NCBI GenBank assembly: GCA_963930645.1 | Contig: OZ005650.1 | Coordinates: 236,049,688-236,113,687 of the forward strand | Direction: 5' to 3' | Source of the DNA: Salticus scenicus | Taxonomy: Eukaryota; Arthropoda; Arachnida; Araneae; Salticidae | Length of the DNA stretch: 64,000 nucleotides | Shown: piece by piece, positions 22,690 to 34,035 of the stretch | How the letters are laid out: each line of letters starts with the position of its first letter | How positions within the stretch are numbered: the first letter of the stretch is position 1 | Position numbers and translations under genes: made by a program | Notes under the pieces: model-generated | Seen by the model: only the letters and a program-made list of their open reading frames with translations | The model's database searches: none | Told to the model about the DNA's origin: nothing

Positions 22690-23105
22690 CAGCCACTTAC
22701 AGCCATAAGACATCTATAAACACGTATAAAAGTTTTGAAATGATCCATTAAACTTCTATAAATATCCTACAGATATCTATTAGCACGACAAATGTCACTC
22801 TTTTTTACATCCATTAGATGTCTGTTACATATCCTATAAATCTCCAAATATCCAATAATTGGAATTGTTAGATCTAATAGATATTGAAAATATCTAAATC
22901 TTGCTTTGATCTAACATGTTACATCTATGACATCAAAAAAGGCACGTCTAAATTACGTCTATTTTTAAACATTTAATAGATATCTGTAATAATTAGTACA
23001 GGATATCCAGGACTTTTAATGAACATTTTATAGATATTTTGTAAGTACCTTTTATGGATCATTTGGATGTAATTTAGATGTCTAATGGATATCAGTGGCT
23101 GTATA
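22690..23105. repeat. Imperfect inverted-repeat element rich in short GATATCTA motifs
   Basis: Left ACAGCCACTTACAGCCATAA then GACATCTATAAA mirrors right TTTAGATGTCTAATGGATAT then CAGTGGCTGTAT. The interior repeats ATAGATAT, AGATATCTAT and ATTAGATGTC in both orientations many times. G runs abut both ends (22681 and 23105-23120). Confidence 0.55.
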
Positions 23106-23120
23106 GGGGGGGGGGGGGGG

Positions 23121-24097
23121 GAGAGGAGAGGTTGGTATTTTTTTTTTCTTTCTTTCTTTTCTGACTGTGCATTCATTCACTTTAATATTTTTGTGTTTCG
23201 TGTTTTCATTATTATATCGGGCTCTTTTTGATGGCAGAAAAATTGTATATATATATAAAGAAAACATATATACATATAATAAAGAAAAAAGCAAGTAAAT
23301 GAAGAAAATTACACAAATTATATGCAAGGAAAGTACAAAATTAAAATTCTATCCCAAAGAGAATTTAATTTTGGACGAGAGGCGTAGTATTTACGAAGTA
23401 TTATTATTAATATATTTTAATTAGATGTTGTTGGAATGGTAACGAAACTTTTCTGCTTTCTGAAAGGAGCAATTCTCTCGTCCTTAACAATCCAGGTTTA
23501 CAGATTTTAATTTAGTGCCAATATTTATGCGTCTTTTTGCACTTTATGATGATAGCTTTTTGCAGTTTATGGCGATTTAGATCCATTGTTCTAATTAACC
23601 TTTCAGAGGGCACTCTGCTTATACGAACATAAAAGTCGCGCGTATTTTTCACATAAACTACTGTAAAAAATGTATTTTAAAGTATCAGAATATTTTAATT
23701 ATATTATAACCATTTGAAGATTAATAAGAACATTCAATTGGAACTTTTATTCATTAAAAAAAAACTGAAAGAATGAAACTGAAAGCACAAAATCAATATA
23801 AAATAATCAAAGAAACATCGGAATTATTTGAAAATAAAATAAATAATATAGTTGATGTTTTGTCATTTTTAATAAAAAGTGTAAAGTTAAAAGATAATTA
23901 ATTTTAAAAATATTTAAAATAATAATGTTTAAAAAAAAAAAAAAAAAAAAAAAAATCATTTTAAACAGCGGGGGAAAAAATCAAATATAACTAAACATTA
24001 CATGAACGGTCGCGCTTATTTTTCAAATACAAATAACAAATATACAGCTTCATATCATTGTCTCGATGTTCAAAAGATAACTAAAAATATATCGATA
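23121..24097. other. AT-rich stretch, nothing recognised
   Basis: No gene. A run of A at 23934-23955 and a pyrimidine-rich patch at 23140-23160. Confidence 0.5.
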
Positions 24098-26298
24098 CTA
24101 GCAGGCTTTGCCCGCTTCGCTGGACATTAAACTTAAATGAGTTGTCAAAATCCCATATCTTTATTAATAACCTAAGTTCTCGCTGTGATTGGTACAGGTT
24201 TTCCCGCTCGCAAAGTGAGGAGTCTGGGTCTCCACTGTCTTCGGCACAACTTACCCACTTCTTACTTCCCCTTCCTCAGCGGGTGAGTTCGAAGTTTTGC
24301 AAAATCACACTAATGTACATAATGCGTACACTTAATCAATATCCGCACACCAAAATTCGCCATTCTAAGATAATTCAAAGCGAATTCAAACGGAAAGACA
24401 TGTTTTTACACATGTTTATTGGGAACAACTTCAGTATAACCCCACAACGATATTTGGCGATTTTTTTGTTGGCGATTATGGCTAAATCATAAATCTAAAA
24501 ATCATAAATCATATATGATAAAATCATAATCTAAATCAGAAAACATAAAATCATAAATCAAAAATAAACAACATATTAGGCTGCCATATTATATCGCAAA
24601 CAGTCCAGAACAACATCGTTATCCTTCAAAACTGCGCCAAAGAAAAATCGCCAAATTCAGCTGTGGGGTTATACTGAAGTTATACCGTTTATTGCCCTCC
24701 GACTGCGAGAAGGGGGGGGGGGGGAATTTCGAATTTCGTGAAATCCAGTTACAATAAGTGCCGGATGCAAACAAACAATTTACGCACCAAATTTCGTGAC
24801 CACAGAAGTCTTTAATAGAAAATATTATAATAAATAAATAAAAAACGCACAGGCTATCTCAATTGTGCAATTAAAGATCTTGGCGAGAAACGTCCAAGCT
24901 ACTTTGGTTCCGAATTTCAAATTGTGCCAAAGGGATCCAATACTAAAGCTGCTCCATACACAAAATAAATAAATAAATAAAATAAAGTAAAATAATAAAA
25001 TAAAATAAAAACTCTTCTCTGATATTTACAAAATAAAAATAAAAAATCTTGATAAGATCCAAATTATAATCATTTACAATTAAGAGGAGAACATAAAAAA
25101 AACCTCATAAGGTACATAATAACAACAAAAATTTTTGTTTTACTGCAGGAAAGAAAAGTACTGCTTAATTAAATAAAAATATTAAACTAATGCCAAATAT
25201 CTCCATGAAAATATTTATCCACGTGCAAATTCTTCATTTAAAAAAAAAATCACCAACTTTTGTAGGTATTTTTCTCTATAATTTTTATTATTCACGTGAA
25301 ATTAAAAATATTTCATTTTATTTCTGGAAAATAAAAAAATATATAAATGCCTATATATAAATATAAAACCTTTTACAGAATCTGGGTTAAAAACGGAAAA
25401 AGGGTAAAATAAATTAGAAATATCAGACCTATATTTATAAATTTGATACCAAATGAAAGGGGCGATTTTTCTGAATCCAGGGGTGCTAACAGTTTTTCGA
25501 TGCGACAATTAGATTTTAAAAAAATAACTAAAGTATGAAATTTAAGTGGCAACGGAAAAACGTAAAAAGGGAAAAATAAATTAGAAGTTTCAGACCTATC
25601 GTTACAAATTTAGTACCAAATGAAAGTGGTGATTTTTCTAAATCTTAGGGTGTAAACAGTTTTTCGATACGACAATTAGATTTTTTAAAATTAACTAAAG
25701 TATGAAACTTAGATGGCAACACTTCATTTCAATCTTTTCATAATTTGTAGTGCGAATCACGTGAATAAAAAAGTCTTTGACTTAAAAATTTATTTTTATA
25801 TTTTATTTTTCCATTCAAAGCGTTTTAGTGAAAAAATATTTATGGCGCATGCGCAGGTGTTTTTTACACACAATTTAAACACTAATCATAATTTTGAAAA
25901 TTTCTATAGATATAATTTCAACTTGGGTGAAGACCTAAGTTTCTGCCAAGCGCCGTTGAATTCCGTCCAGCCGTTCTCGAGTGATGCCCGGACAAACGTG
26001 TTTTAGTCTTTTACCCCGCAGGGGGGAACGGGGAGGAATTTCTGAAAAGTTGATAGATATAATTTTAAGTTGGGTGAAGACCTAAATTCCTGCCAAGCGT
26101 CGTTGAATTCCGTCCAGCCGTTCTCAAGTGATGCCCGGACAAAAAAAAAGCGACATTCGGACACGATGACACACACACACACAGGCAAAATTTTCTGAAG
26201 TCATTTTCGGCTTTCATGGGGTGTGAAACGTGAAGAAATCGCAAAATTTTTCGATTCCGACAAATTTACAGACAAAACTCTGATTTTATTAATATAGA
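24098..26298 (-). mobile_element. Non-autonomous Helitron, copy A (reverse orientation)
   Basis: Both ends are readable. The 3' end, reversed, is CTAGCAGGCTTTGCCCGCTT at 24098, with a GCGGGC-AAA-GCCTGC hairpin just inside CTAG. The 5' end, reversed, is TGATTTTATTAATATAGA at 26281-26298, i.e. TCTATATTAATAAAATCA. The flanking host bases are A and T, as expected for Helitron insertion between A and T without duplication. The interior holds a MITE (24427-24681), about two ~150 bp units with CAATTAGATTTT and GTTTTTCGA (25440-25700), and two units with GCCGTTGAATTCCGTCCAGC (25950 and 26100). No Rep/helicase frame. Homologous throughout to 41844-44419. Confidence 0.85.
24427..24681. mobile_element. 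MITE nested in Helitron copy A
   Basis: Arms AACTTCAGTATAACCCCACA and TGTGGGGTTATACTGAAGTT mirror each other, with GATTTTTC/GAAAAATC and TGGCGATT/AATCGCCA further in. The centre repeats AATCATAAATC. Same family as 6480-6665 and 43729-43971. Confidence 0.8.
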
Positions 26299-26681
26299 TA
26301 TACTGAGTGAATTGCCAAAGATAAGTGTTCCAAATGCCCTCTGACTTTAAGATATACAACGAGATTCACCACTAGTGTATCTCTCATATACGCGCGCCCG
26401 TTGGAAGGTTAACATACAAATATTGATTTATAATTAATTTGTCATGTATAATTTTTATGTAACAAATTTATATAAAAAAATATATATTCAAAATTGACTG
26501 TTTAATCTGAAACTTGAATACAAGCTTTACATGATTAAAAATGGGCAACTTTTGCATTTAATTTAAAGTAATTTAGATTTCTCTTATTATATGTAAAGGC
26601 CTCTGAGACACAACACATACAAAATAAATAAATAAATATAAAAATAAAATAAATAATTATAAAAATAAAAGATCATTTGTA

Positions 26682-26712
<31 letters not shown>

Positions 26713-27612
26713 CTGTGAAAGTTTGATATTTTGATAGAATAATAAATTATTATTATAGCAAATAATAACAATCATTTTATTATTGTAATTGTTTTGTAAA
26801 TGTTGTTTTAAAATTTCAATGAATATTGAATCTTTACAATACAAATGCACATCAATAATACACCCCCCCCCCCTCTTTTGTACCGTAAAAACAGCCCTTT
26901 TAATACCATTATATCTATCATAATAACGCTAATTATTAAAATCAAATACCATATTACACTTTTTTTAAACGAAAATGATGTTATTTTAATTAACCATTAT
27001 AAGCAAGTAGGAGGAGATTCTGTAATAAAATTTACAGGATAATGCTCATTGTTGTCCTGTTCACATCCATTTTCTATGTAGTAACGAACACTGCACTGAG
27101 TAATGGGTTGGGTAGTAGGGTAGTGAGTTCGAAGTTCGAAAGTAATGAATACATAAGGAAAATTTAAATTATCCCTACTAAATGGAGAAAACATCCCTAC
27201 ATTCCCTACGTTAAAATATTTTTACCCTACAAAATACGCTACGATTCAAAACTATTAATTGAAATTAGATAAAATCATATTATTATTATTTTTATATCTT
27301 CTAGCATTTAAAAAAAAAAAAAAAAAATTCCATTCTTATTAATATACACATAAGTTGATTGTTGAAACAAACGGACAAATAAAAACAAATACCTAATATA
27401 TGTATACAAATGTATATTCGTGAAAACACAGTAAATAAAATGGACTATGTTTCTATAACTTGTTTAAATTTAATACTGTTAGATCGGTATTCTATTAAAT
27501 TATTAAATCAAACAGCTAATCTCCTTTGACATGTTTTCACATCAAACTTACCTAATAAATTTAATTTTGTAATAAATAATCAATATTACACCAGCAAATA
27601 TCCACTTGATAG
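26299..27612. other. AT-rich stretch, nothing recognised
   Basis: A run at 26687-26711, C run at 26863-26873 and A run near 27309. Frames in this stretch come from low-complexity sequence. CCCTAC motifs cluster near 27170-27240 and again near 29600-29700. Confidence 0.5.
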
Positions 27613-27805
27613 CAGAGCTGCCAACCTAATCCGGCAAATTGTTAGTTCCGCCCCTTTTTCTACACCACTTAATTTTTAGAGTATTTTTCTACTTAATTCA
27701 TCATAGATACATTTGAAGAGAATTGCTCTAAAAATTAGGTGGTGTAGAAAAAGGGGCGTTTTTCAATAGGCGGTAACAATTTGCCGGATTAGGTTGGCAG
27801 CTCTG
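27613..27805. mobile_element. hAT-type MITE, 193 bp
   Basis: Tips CAGAGCTGCCAACCTAATCC and GGATTAGGTTGGCAGCTCTG are perfect mirrors and continue into GGCAAATTGTTA / TAACAATTTGCC. The middle (CACCACTTAATTTTTAGAG / CTAAAAATTAGGTGGTG) is also mirrored, so the element folds almost completely. TGATAG lies directly on both sides (27607-27612 and 27806-27811). The CAGAGCTGCC tip is hAT-like. Confidence 0.85.
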
Positions 27806-27811
27806 TGATAG

Positions 27812-28214
27812 GTTCCTTACTCTAATTCCTCAGGGGGTGTGGCTACACGAAATGGGTGGTGTGAGCACATCAATGAGAAATAAAAAGGTTAATTTACAGG
27901 AAGGAAAACGAAAGACAACGCATTCTGACGTAAAACAAAATAAAATACACTTTTAGATCAATATAATATATTTACGATTAAGATTTTGTACAGCACAATA
28001 TATTTTATTTATTTGGGGAGGGGGGGGGGTATACAAATAACTTGACAATTGCTGATGAAAACAATTGGCATTTCGAGGAAATTTAATTTTAACATGTACA
28101 TGACTTAATGTCCAATTTATTTTAAAACTTTGATGTTAATTATATCCAAATATTAAATAAATGTTACATTTTTTTATTTAATTTATATAATAAGTTTACC
28201 ATTTCAGAATAATA
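27812..28214. other. AT-rich stretch, nothing recognised
   Basis: No coding frame. A G run lies at about 28016-28029. Confidence 0.5.
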
Positions 28215-29230
28215 ATAGTACTAATAATAGAAGGGAGGACATATTAAAAAAATCTGGAGTGACTCCACTCGACTTTCCGAACATTGAGTAATTAACAGTT
28301 TTGTAGATAAAGTAAAGTAAGAGGAGTTGTTAAACAAATAAAAGAGAAAAAACCATAATAGAGTGTTGTAGTATTTTTCTCCATATATTACACGATGTTT
28401 TATTTAACGCTAGTGAATTTTGAGCCCATAGATCATAATTATAAAGAATTTTTCGTTGTCTCCCTGTAAAAACCTATAAATGCTAGATTCACCAAAATGC
28501 TTGTAGTTAGCATAACAGTGATTTATAATATCCATATAAATTTTGAGCTCAATTGAATAAGGCGTTTAGATGCTATCGCACTTTTAGTAGGCTATAATGA
28601 TAAAGAATTTTTCTTTGTGTCCCTGTAAAAAAAACTGTAAGTGCTAGATTCACCAAAATATATACAGTTGGTGCAAATGTGACCTATAACATGTGTACAA
28701 ATTTTTTGCTCAGATTAATAAGGCGTTTAGACGCCATCACACTTTTAAAAATTTCGCCCTATAGGCCATAATGATAAAGAATTTTTCTTTGTGTCCTTGT
28801 AAAAAAACTATAAGTGCTAGATTCTCCATAATCTATACAGATTGAGTATCTGTGACCTATAATATGTGTATAATGTTTTTGCTCAATTGAATAAGGCGTT
28901 TAGGTTCTTTCGCACTTTTAAGATTTTGGTCCCATAGGTCACAATGATAAAAAAAAATTTCTTTGTGTCCCTGTAAAAAAACTATAAGTGCTAGATTCAC
29001 CAAAATCTATAGGGTTCGTACTATGGTGACTTACAATTTACGTACCAACTTTCAGCTTATTCGAACAAAGTGTATAGACGCTAGCGTGTTCACTCACAGA
29101 CATACATACATACATACACACATACATACACACACACATACATATATCATCGCAAAAATAGTGAAAACAAACTCATTGGACCTCGAAACGTATAGAAACA
29201 TCAAAATCTGAAATTCGGATTTTTGACATG
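28215..29230 (-). mobile_element. Helitron-like block with four ~165 bp tandem units
   Basis: Units start near 28427, 28590, 28760 and 28930, each with CATAATGATAAAGAATTTTTC, GTGTCCCTGTAAAAAAACT, GTGCTAGATTCACCAAAAT and AAGGCGTTTAGACGC. 28240-28430 matches 12510-12660, so this is a second copy of the family that starts at 12243. No clear CTAG end was placed here. A CATA/CACA microsatellite follows at 29098-29150. Confidence 0.65.
29098..29150. repeat. (CATA)n/(CACA)n microsatellite
   Basis: ACATACATACATACATACAC followed by further CACA and CATA units. Confidence 0.85.
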
Positions 29231-29924
29231 ATTACAATACTTTCCTCACTATAGTGTTCGGAAAGTAAATATGCAAATTTTCTAACTATTAAATTTATGC
29301 CAAAGTAATCATAGTGATGCCTTTTTTTCTCCCTTACATATTTTCTTGAGTAATTTTCCCCGTAACTAAGATTAAATAGGAAGAAAACTACACTTATAAA
29401 AAAGTAATAGAAGTACGAAAAGAAAAAGAGGGTGGTACTAATAATACACTGGAATAAATTATAGATGTTTCCCTTCGTATCAATCTGTAATAAAATAATG
29501 TATCAGAAACAAGGTATTGTAAGCAACATTTTTACAGATAAGTTTAAAACTTTTTGCTTTTTTTAAAAAAAACTTTACTAATTTCATTAGATAATAGAAA
29601 AAATCCCTACAAAACAGAATTTAAAAAAAAAAAAAAAAAAAAAAAAACCATCACGCCTACGCCAAAAGCAAAGCTGAAAATCCCTACTGTAGGGAAGTAA
29701 TAGCTACACATACTCTCCACATCCTACCATTTAAATTTTAAAGAACTCTGCGTTGCAGAGGCCTTTCATGATATATCGACCACTAAGGTTGCTGATGACG
29801 TCGGGGGTCCCCAGCGAAAGCAACAAATCAGGGGACAAGGATTTTTATTTAATTTGCTATCGTTAAAAGATTTCTGGTGTTCCCTTTTTTAACTGTTTTT
29901 TTATGTGTTCCTTTATTATGCAGT
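29231..29924. other. AT-rich stretch, nothing recognised
   Basis: A run at 29622-29647. 29640-29830 is less AT-rich (GATGACGTCGGGGGTCCCC) but has no frame. Confidence 0.45.
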
Positions 29925-30165
29925 AGAGCTCTTATAACATATTTTAGAAGGTGATAGAAGAGCTTTTCTTGAGTAAAAATCACAATAGAAAACCAATCAC
30001 ATATTTAAAAGTTACTGTGGACAGACTGAAAAATGTTCCAATCTTAAAAAATCCCGAATTTTTGAAGTTTCTAAAATCGTTGCACAAAAATTAAGCACTT
30101 ATTTGTAAAGACCAAAAAAAGTCCTACAAGATGACATCAGTCTGATTAGAATATTTAGATTTTAA

Positions 30166-30465
30166 CACTTTCGCGACCGCTGACGTAGATTCACGTCATT
30201 TGAAAATCTCGCCAGTGGGCGTTTCTTTTGCAATTTCTATGTCTTTTATTTCTTAAAAATATACACAATATTCAAATTTGTACAACGAATATACTATAGA
30301 TATAAATACTTTGATTAGAAAGAGTATAACTATAATGTATATCCATTTGTAATATGAATCTGAATATATAAAATTTTGTTCTGAAACATTGTAACTTGGG
30401 AGAATAACGCCCACAGGCGGACCTTACTGCCAAACACACAAAAACATCATGTGGTCGCGAAAGTG
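30166..30465. mobile_element. piggyBac-like MITE, 300 bp
   Basis: TTAA at 30162-30165 and 30466-30469 flanks tips CACTTTCGCGACCGC and GTGGTCGCGAAAGTG. TTAA target sites are the signature of piggyBac elements. It has no coding frame. Inserted in the left arm of the large inverted repeat. Confidence 0.85.
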
Positions 30466-31071
30466 TTAAGGTGAGATGCAAATGCTCAAACATGCAAAAT
30501 GCAAAATCAAATTATAAAAAAATCTGAAAACGACAGTATCGCAGGCGCTGTCCTAAACACATTCGATCACTTTTTTCAGAAAACTTACCCATTCTCCAAG
30601 CTTATTTTGAACCATATGATATAGGTTATCTAATTAAAGAAAACATTTTTATTTTTGTTTGCAAGAGATTGTTGAATTTCAGGTTAGTCGAAAAACAGGC
30701 TCCGCCCATCGCTTTTCTACTCAGCTTTAATTTTACATTTGATCATATTTAAATGCATCAATCAATTATTCATCGCTTGTTTATTGCCCAGATGATGTAT
30801 CCAAGTTTTATTATAAAATCATGATATGTTTCCGATTTTTAATTTAATTTAGAAATAAACAATAATCATAATTAAAAATGAAAAAAGCTTCTTCAAATTG
30901 CATAAAATATCACAAACCAATTTCAGAAGCAGCTAATAGTTTCCAAATACTTATTTAATTTCAGAGATCGAATTCTCCGCCTTTATTTCAGCATACTTTG
31001 AGCGATGAGAAATTTCTGCTTTTTTTGCTATCACTGTTTTTATACAATAGTTTTGATTTGCCCTATTTAAG

Positions 31072-32037
31072 GTGCCTGCCTACCTTTAAAATGCAATTTT
31101 CGGTCAAAACTCCGATTTTCTATTTTTGGGTTAGTATTAAAGCCTGACATTTTAGCTTTCTAAATCAGTTTGAATTTTGTTTCTATCTTGCTTAGAACCT
31201 GAGTTTACAGACATATTAATATTAGTCACTCGCCAGTTTTTGAAATCGGAAGTGACCGGAAATGACCCGTAAATGTTTGTTTACATAACTGTTTTACTCA
31301 ATATAAGCATCAAAATTTGTTACTGAATATGAAATGAATTTTAAAAAGAAACTAAAAAACTTTGAAATAAATCAGGAACCTATTAAAATTACTTTTTATT
31401 TAATAGGTAAAATCTGGTTTTTAAATATGTTTTCTGCTTTTTCTCAAACAAAATGAGATTTTCATCATTTTGCTTTATCCCAAAACATCATAACTTCAAA
31501 AGTTATCGCAACGTTATGAAACTTTGACAAAATACTCTAGAAGAGTTGTTTTAAGGATTGAGCTACGTAATGAATCTTGCTAAATTATTATTATTATTAT
31601 TATTATTATTTTATTATTATTATTATTATTATTATTTTTTTTATTTTATTTTTTGTCGATAGAAGTTATGAACTGTCATGTAAATTCATGATTTTTTCAG
31701 CGTGTAAAAATGTTATCGTCTCTAAAATATTAAATAACATGGTTATAGTTTTGAGAGTAGTTCACTCCCTTAAGGACCCTTCAATAATCTAAATAGAATT
31801 TACAGAATAAAAATAACTTTATTTAAATTTGACTTATGATGTTTTGTAAAAGTGCTTTTTTTTTTCGCAAATTTTATGCATATTTTTAGCCTAAATTTCA
31901 AAATATTTTAAAATGTAAATATTTTTTTCAGGTTATTCACTGTTTTTTACTATATTCTATCATATAATGCACATATACAGGCAATTTTTCAATTATTAAA
32001 AAAAAAAAAAAAATTACCTCTGACAGTAGGCAGGCAC
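31072..32037. mobile_element. TIR element at the centre of the inverted repeat
   Basis: GTGCCTGCCTAC at 31072 is mirrored by GTAGGCAGGCAC ending 32037. The interior is AT-rich with a TTA microsatellite (31586-31636) and no transposase. Superfamily unassigned. TTAA precedes the left tip, but the right flank does not match it. Confidence 0.55.
31586..31636. repeat. (TTA)n microsatellite
   Basis: About 16 TTA/ATT units with one interruption near 31609. Confidence 0.9.
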
Positions 32038-32299
32038 AATATTTCCATATAAAAATAGTGGTAGTAATAAAAAAAGAAATTTCTCATCTTTAAAACAGTC
32101 CTGAACAAAGGGTGGAGACTTCAAGCTGAGGTACTTTAATCACAGAAACAGAGTATGTCCTTTCTATTTTGTTTAGCTGTTCATGCATGTTTTGTTTACA
32201 TTTCTTTGTAATCATAACTCATTTTAATGGGGGTTTTATCTAAACCGAAATATGATACTATCACTATCACATGATAGTATCACATGTGGGTCCAGGTTT

Positions 32300-32330
32300 A
32301 ACACGAAAAAGGGAGGGAAGCTCCTCCTAG
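32300..32330 (+). mobile_element. Possible Helitron-like 3' terminus
   Basis: GGGAGGGAAGCTCCTCCTAG ends at 32330 and is followed by T. A GGAGG/CTCC hairpin precedes CTAG. The same CTCCTCCTAG appears reversed at 32504 and 32760, so three ends of one family lie within 470 bp. Confidence 0.5.
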
Positions 32331-32475
32331 TTTTAATTACAATTTTTTTTTTTTTTTTTTTTTTTTTAAGAATTATTTTTTATCAAAAATACAAATGAAT
32401 GCATAATAAAACGTTCTGTAGGACATCATATAAACTTACAATTATTATCTATGTAATAAATAAGATATAAATGTG

Positions 32476-32530
32476 TAAATTATGATAAAAAATGATTTTA
32501 AAACTAGGAGGAGAGACGATGGTAGTAGCT

Positions 32531-32563
<33 letters not shown>

Positions 32564-32970
32564 CGTGAAATTCAATGATCTATTGCGAACAAAAATTTAA
32601 ATTTCTTCTGAACTAGATAACCGATATGGTTCAATGTAAGCTTCTTCGAAAGCTGATAGAATAGAAACATTTTTGGGGAAATCTAATCGACTATAGTGAG
32701 AACGGTGTTTGCGGTATCGCCCATTGCAGGTGTAAATATGATCAAAAGTGATTTAAAAACTAGGAGGAGAGACGAGGAGCGTAGCTTCTTTTTCAAAAAA
32801 CGTGAAATTCAGATCTATTGCAAACAAAAATTTAAATTTCTTCTGAAATAGATAACCGATGTGGTTCAGTGTAAGCTTCTTCGAAAGCTGATACAATGTG
32901 AAAGCTTTTCGGGAAAACTAATCCACTGTCGTTATAACGGCGTTTCCGATATCGTGTCACCGATTTCAGA
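32476..32970 (-). repeat. Tandem duplication (two ~255 bp units), each starting with a reversed Helitron-like end
   Basis: ACTAGGAGGAGAGACGA occurs at 32503 and 32759. Both copies continue with GTAGCTTCTT, AACGTGAAATTCA, ATCTATTGCRAACAAAAATT, TAACCGAT.TGGTTCA and AAGCTTCTTCGAAAGCTGAT. Unit 1 is expanded by an A run of about 30 (32535-32563). Confidence 0.75.
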
Positions 32971-33210
32971 TGTTGACAACAGTTAACAATTGCTTTTTTT
33001 ACATGTTTTAGCGCTTGTATATCGGTATTAAATATAAATATTCTAATGAGATTGACATCACCTTATAGAATTTTTTCTGCTCTTTTCAAATAAGAACTTA
33101 ACGGTTGGAGATAAGACAAGGTTTCGCAATAGATCTATTGCGATTACTGCTCCACAAGACTCTCTTCTATCACCTCCTAAAATATATTACAAGAGTTATG
33201 ATACATCCTG

Positions 33211-33846
33211 TATAAATATTATACAAAATTTAAGCGTAATCCGTATAATAAAATTAAAATCCGAAGATTTTTTTCTAATTTTACTCTAAATATGACCAAA
33301 AGAATGTTTGGAGTAGTTAAAGTAGAGACAGGAATTTATAAATTATGGTAAGAATGGAGAAAGAAAGCACACATCAATATTTATTGTTTTTCATACATAT
33401 TATTTTAATTTGCTCGCATCTATAATATTCCATTTCAGTTACAATATGACAGTGGCGCCATCTATAATCTGTCAATAATAATAAAAATACTTTTAAAATC
33501 ACATAAATTTATAAGGCAAAATAATTTAATTTAAAATAAATTTTAATAGTGTTTTGTGTTTTCTTTACGTTCTATAATTACAATTTATTTTCCCTTAGAA
33601 ATAGAATGTACTACTCAGGGCCCGAATAAGTAAGAATGCATTTAATACTTTAGCAAGTTTATTTGCTCATTAAATTTTTAATAATAAATTATTCTATGCA
33701 TATTTTTACTCGTATAAATATCAATATTTTTAAGGTTATTATTTTTAAATTATTTATTTCTGTAATATAGTACAAAAATGAAATATAAGAGATCAGTTTA
33801 AAATTAGATTAAAAGAATAAATAAATAAAAATAAAATAAAGTAAAA
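33211..33846. other. AT-rich stretch, nothing recognised
   Basis: No gene. A GGCGCCATCTATA motif lies near 33454. Confidence 0.5.
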
Positions 33847-33854
33847 CTTCCTTT

Positions 33855-34027
33855 CAGTGGCGGATTTAAGGGGGGGGGCTAGGGGACTGAAGCCCCCCCC
33901 CCCAAAAAAAAAAACACTGACATTCACAATTGAATATTACAATTGTAAATTTTTTATTGGTCTAGAATAACACTTAAATCTTAGCCCCCCCCTCCCCCCC
34001 GAAAGTCAAGTTCTGGATCCGCCACTG
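33855..34027. mobile_element. hAT MITE, 173 bp, with perfect 8-bp target duplication
   Basis: CTTCCTTT at 33847-33854 and 34028-34035 flanks CAGTGGCGGAT ... ATCCGCCACTG. Subterminal G and C runs (GGGGGGGCTAGGGG; CCCCCCCTCCCCCC) are also mirrored. hAT elements make 8-bp duplications and have CAGTG-type tips. A recent insertion, judging by the intact duplication. Confidence 0.9.
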
Positions 34028-34035
34028 CTTCCTTT

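Larger units (their letters stand above)
29925..33210. repeat. Large, old inverted repeat (~3.3 kb)
   Basis: The left arm (29925-31060) and right arm (32040-33210) are diverged inverted copies. Matching pairs are: ATATTTTAGAAGGTGATAGA with reversed right TATTTTAGGAGGTGATAGAA; left TTGAACCATATGATATAGG with right GATAACCGATATGGTTCA; left GATCATATTTAAATG with right GTAAATATGATC; left GATGAGAAATTTC with right GAAATTTCTCATC. The left arm has gained a piggyBac-like MITE, and the right arm carries a tandem duplication. The centre holds an element with GTGCCTGCCTAC ends. Origin is unknown, perhaps a foldback transposon. Confidence 0.65.

Noticed and set aside
22973..23327. Two minus-strand frames with proline runs
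   Set aside because: They read through a G run and a pyrimidine tract. Low complexity, no conserved domain.
25713..26188. Open frames on both strands inside Helitron copy A (and the equivalents at 41898-42408)
   Set aside because: They are in non-coding Helitron tandem units, overlap on opposite strands and do not resemble Rep or helicase.
26587..26850. Minus-strand frame rich in F, Y and N
   Set aside because: Product of poly-A and AT-rich sequence.
28427..29090. Regular repeats that might be read as a CRISPR array
   Set aside because: Units are ~165 bp, diverged along their whole length, with no short repeat/unique spacer alternation, in a eukaryotic genome.
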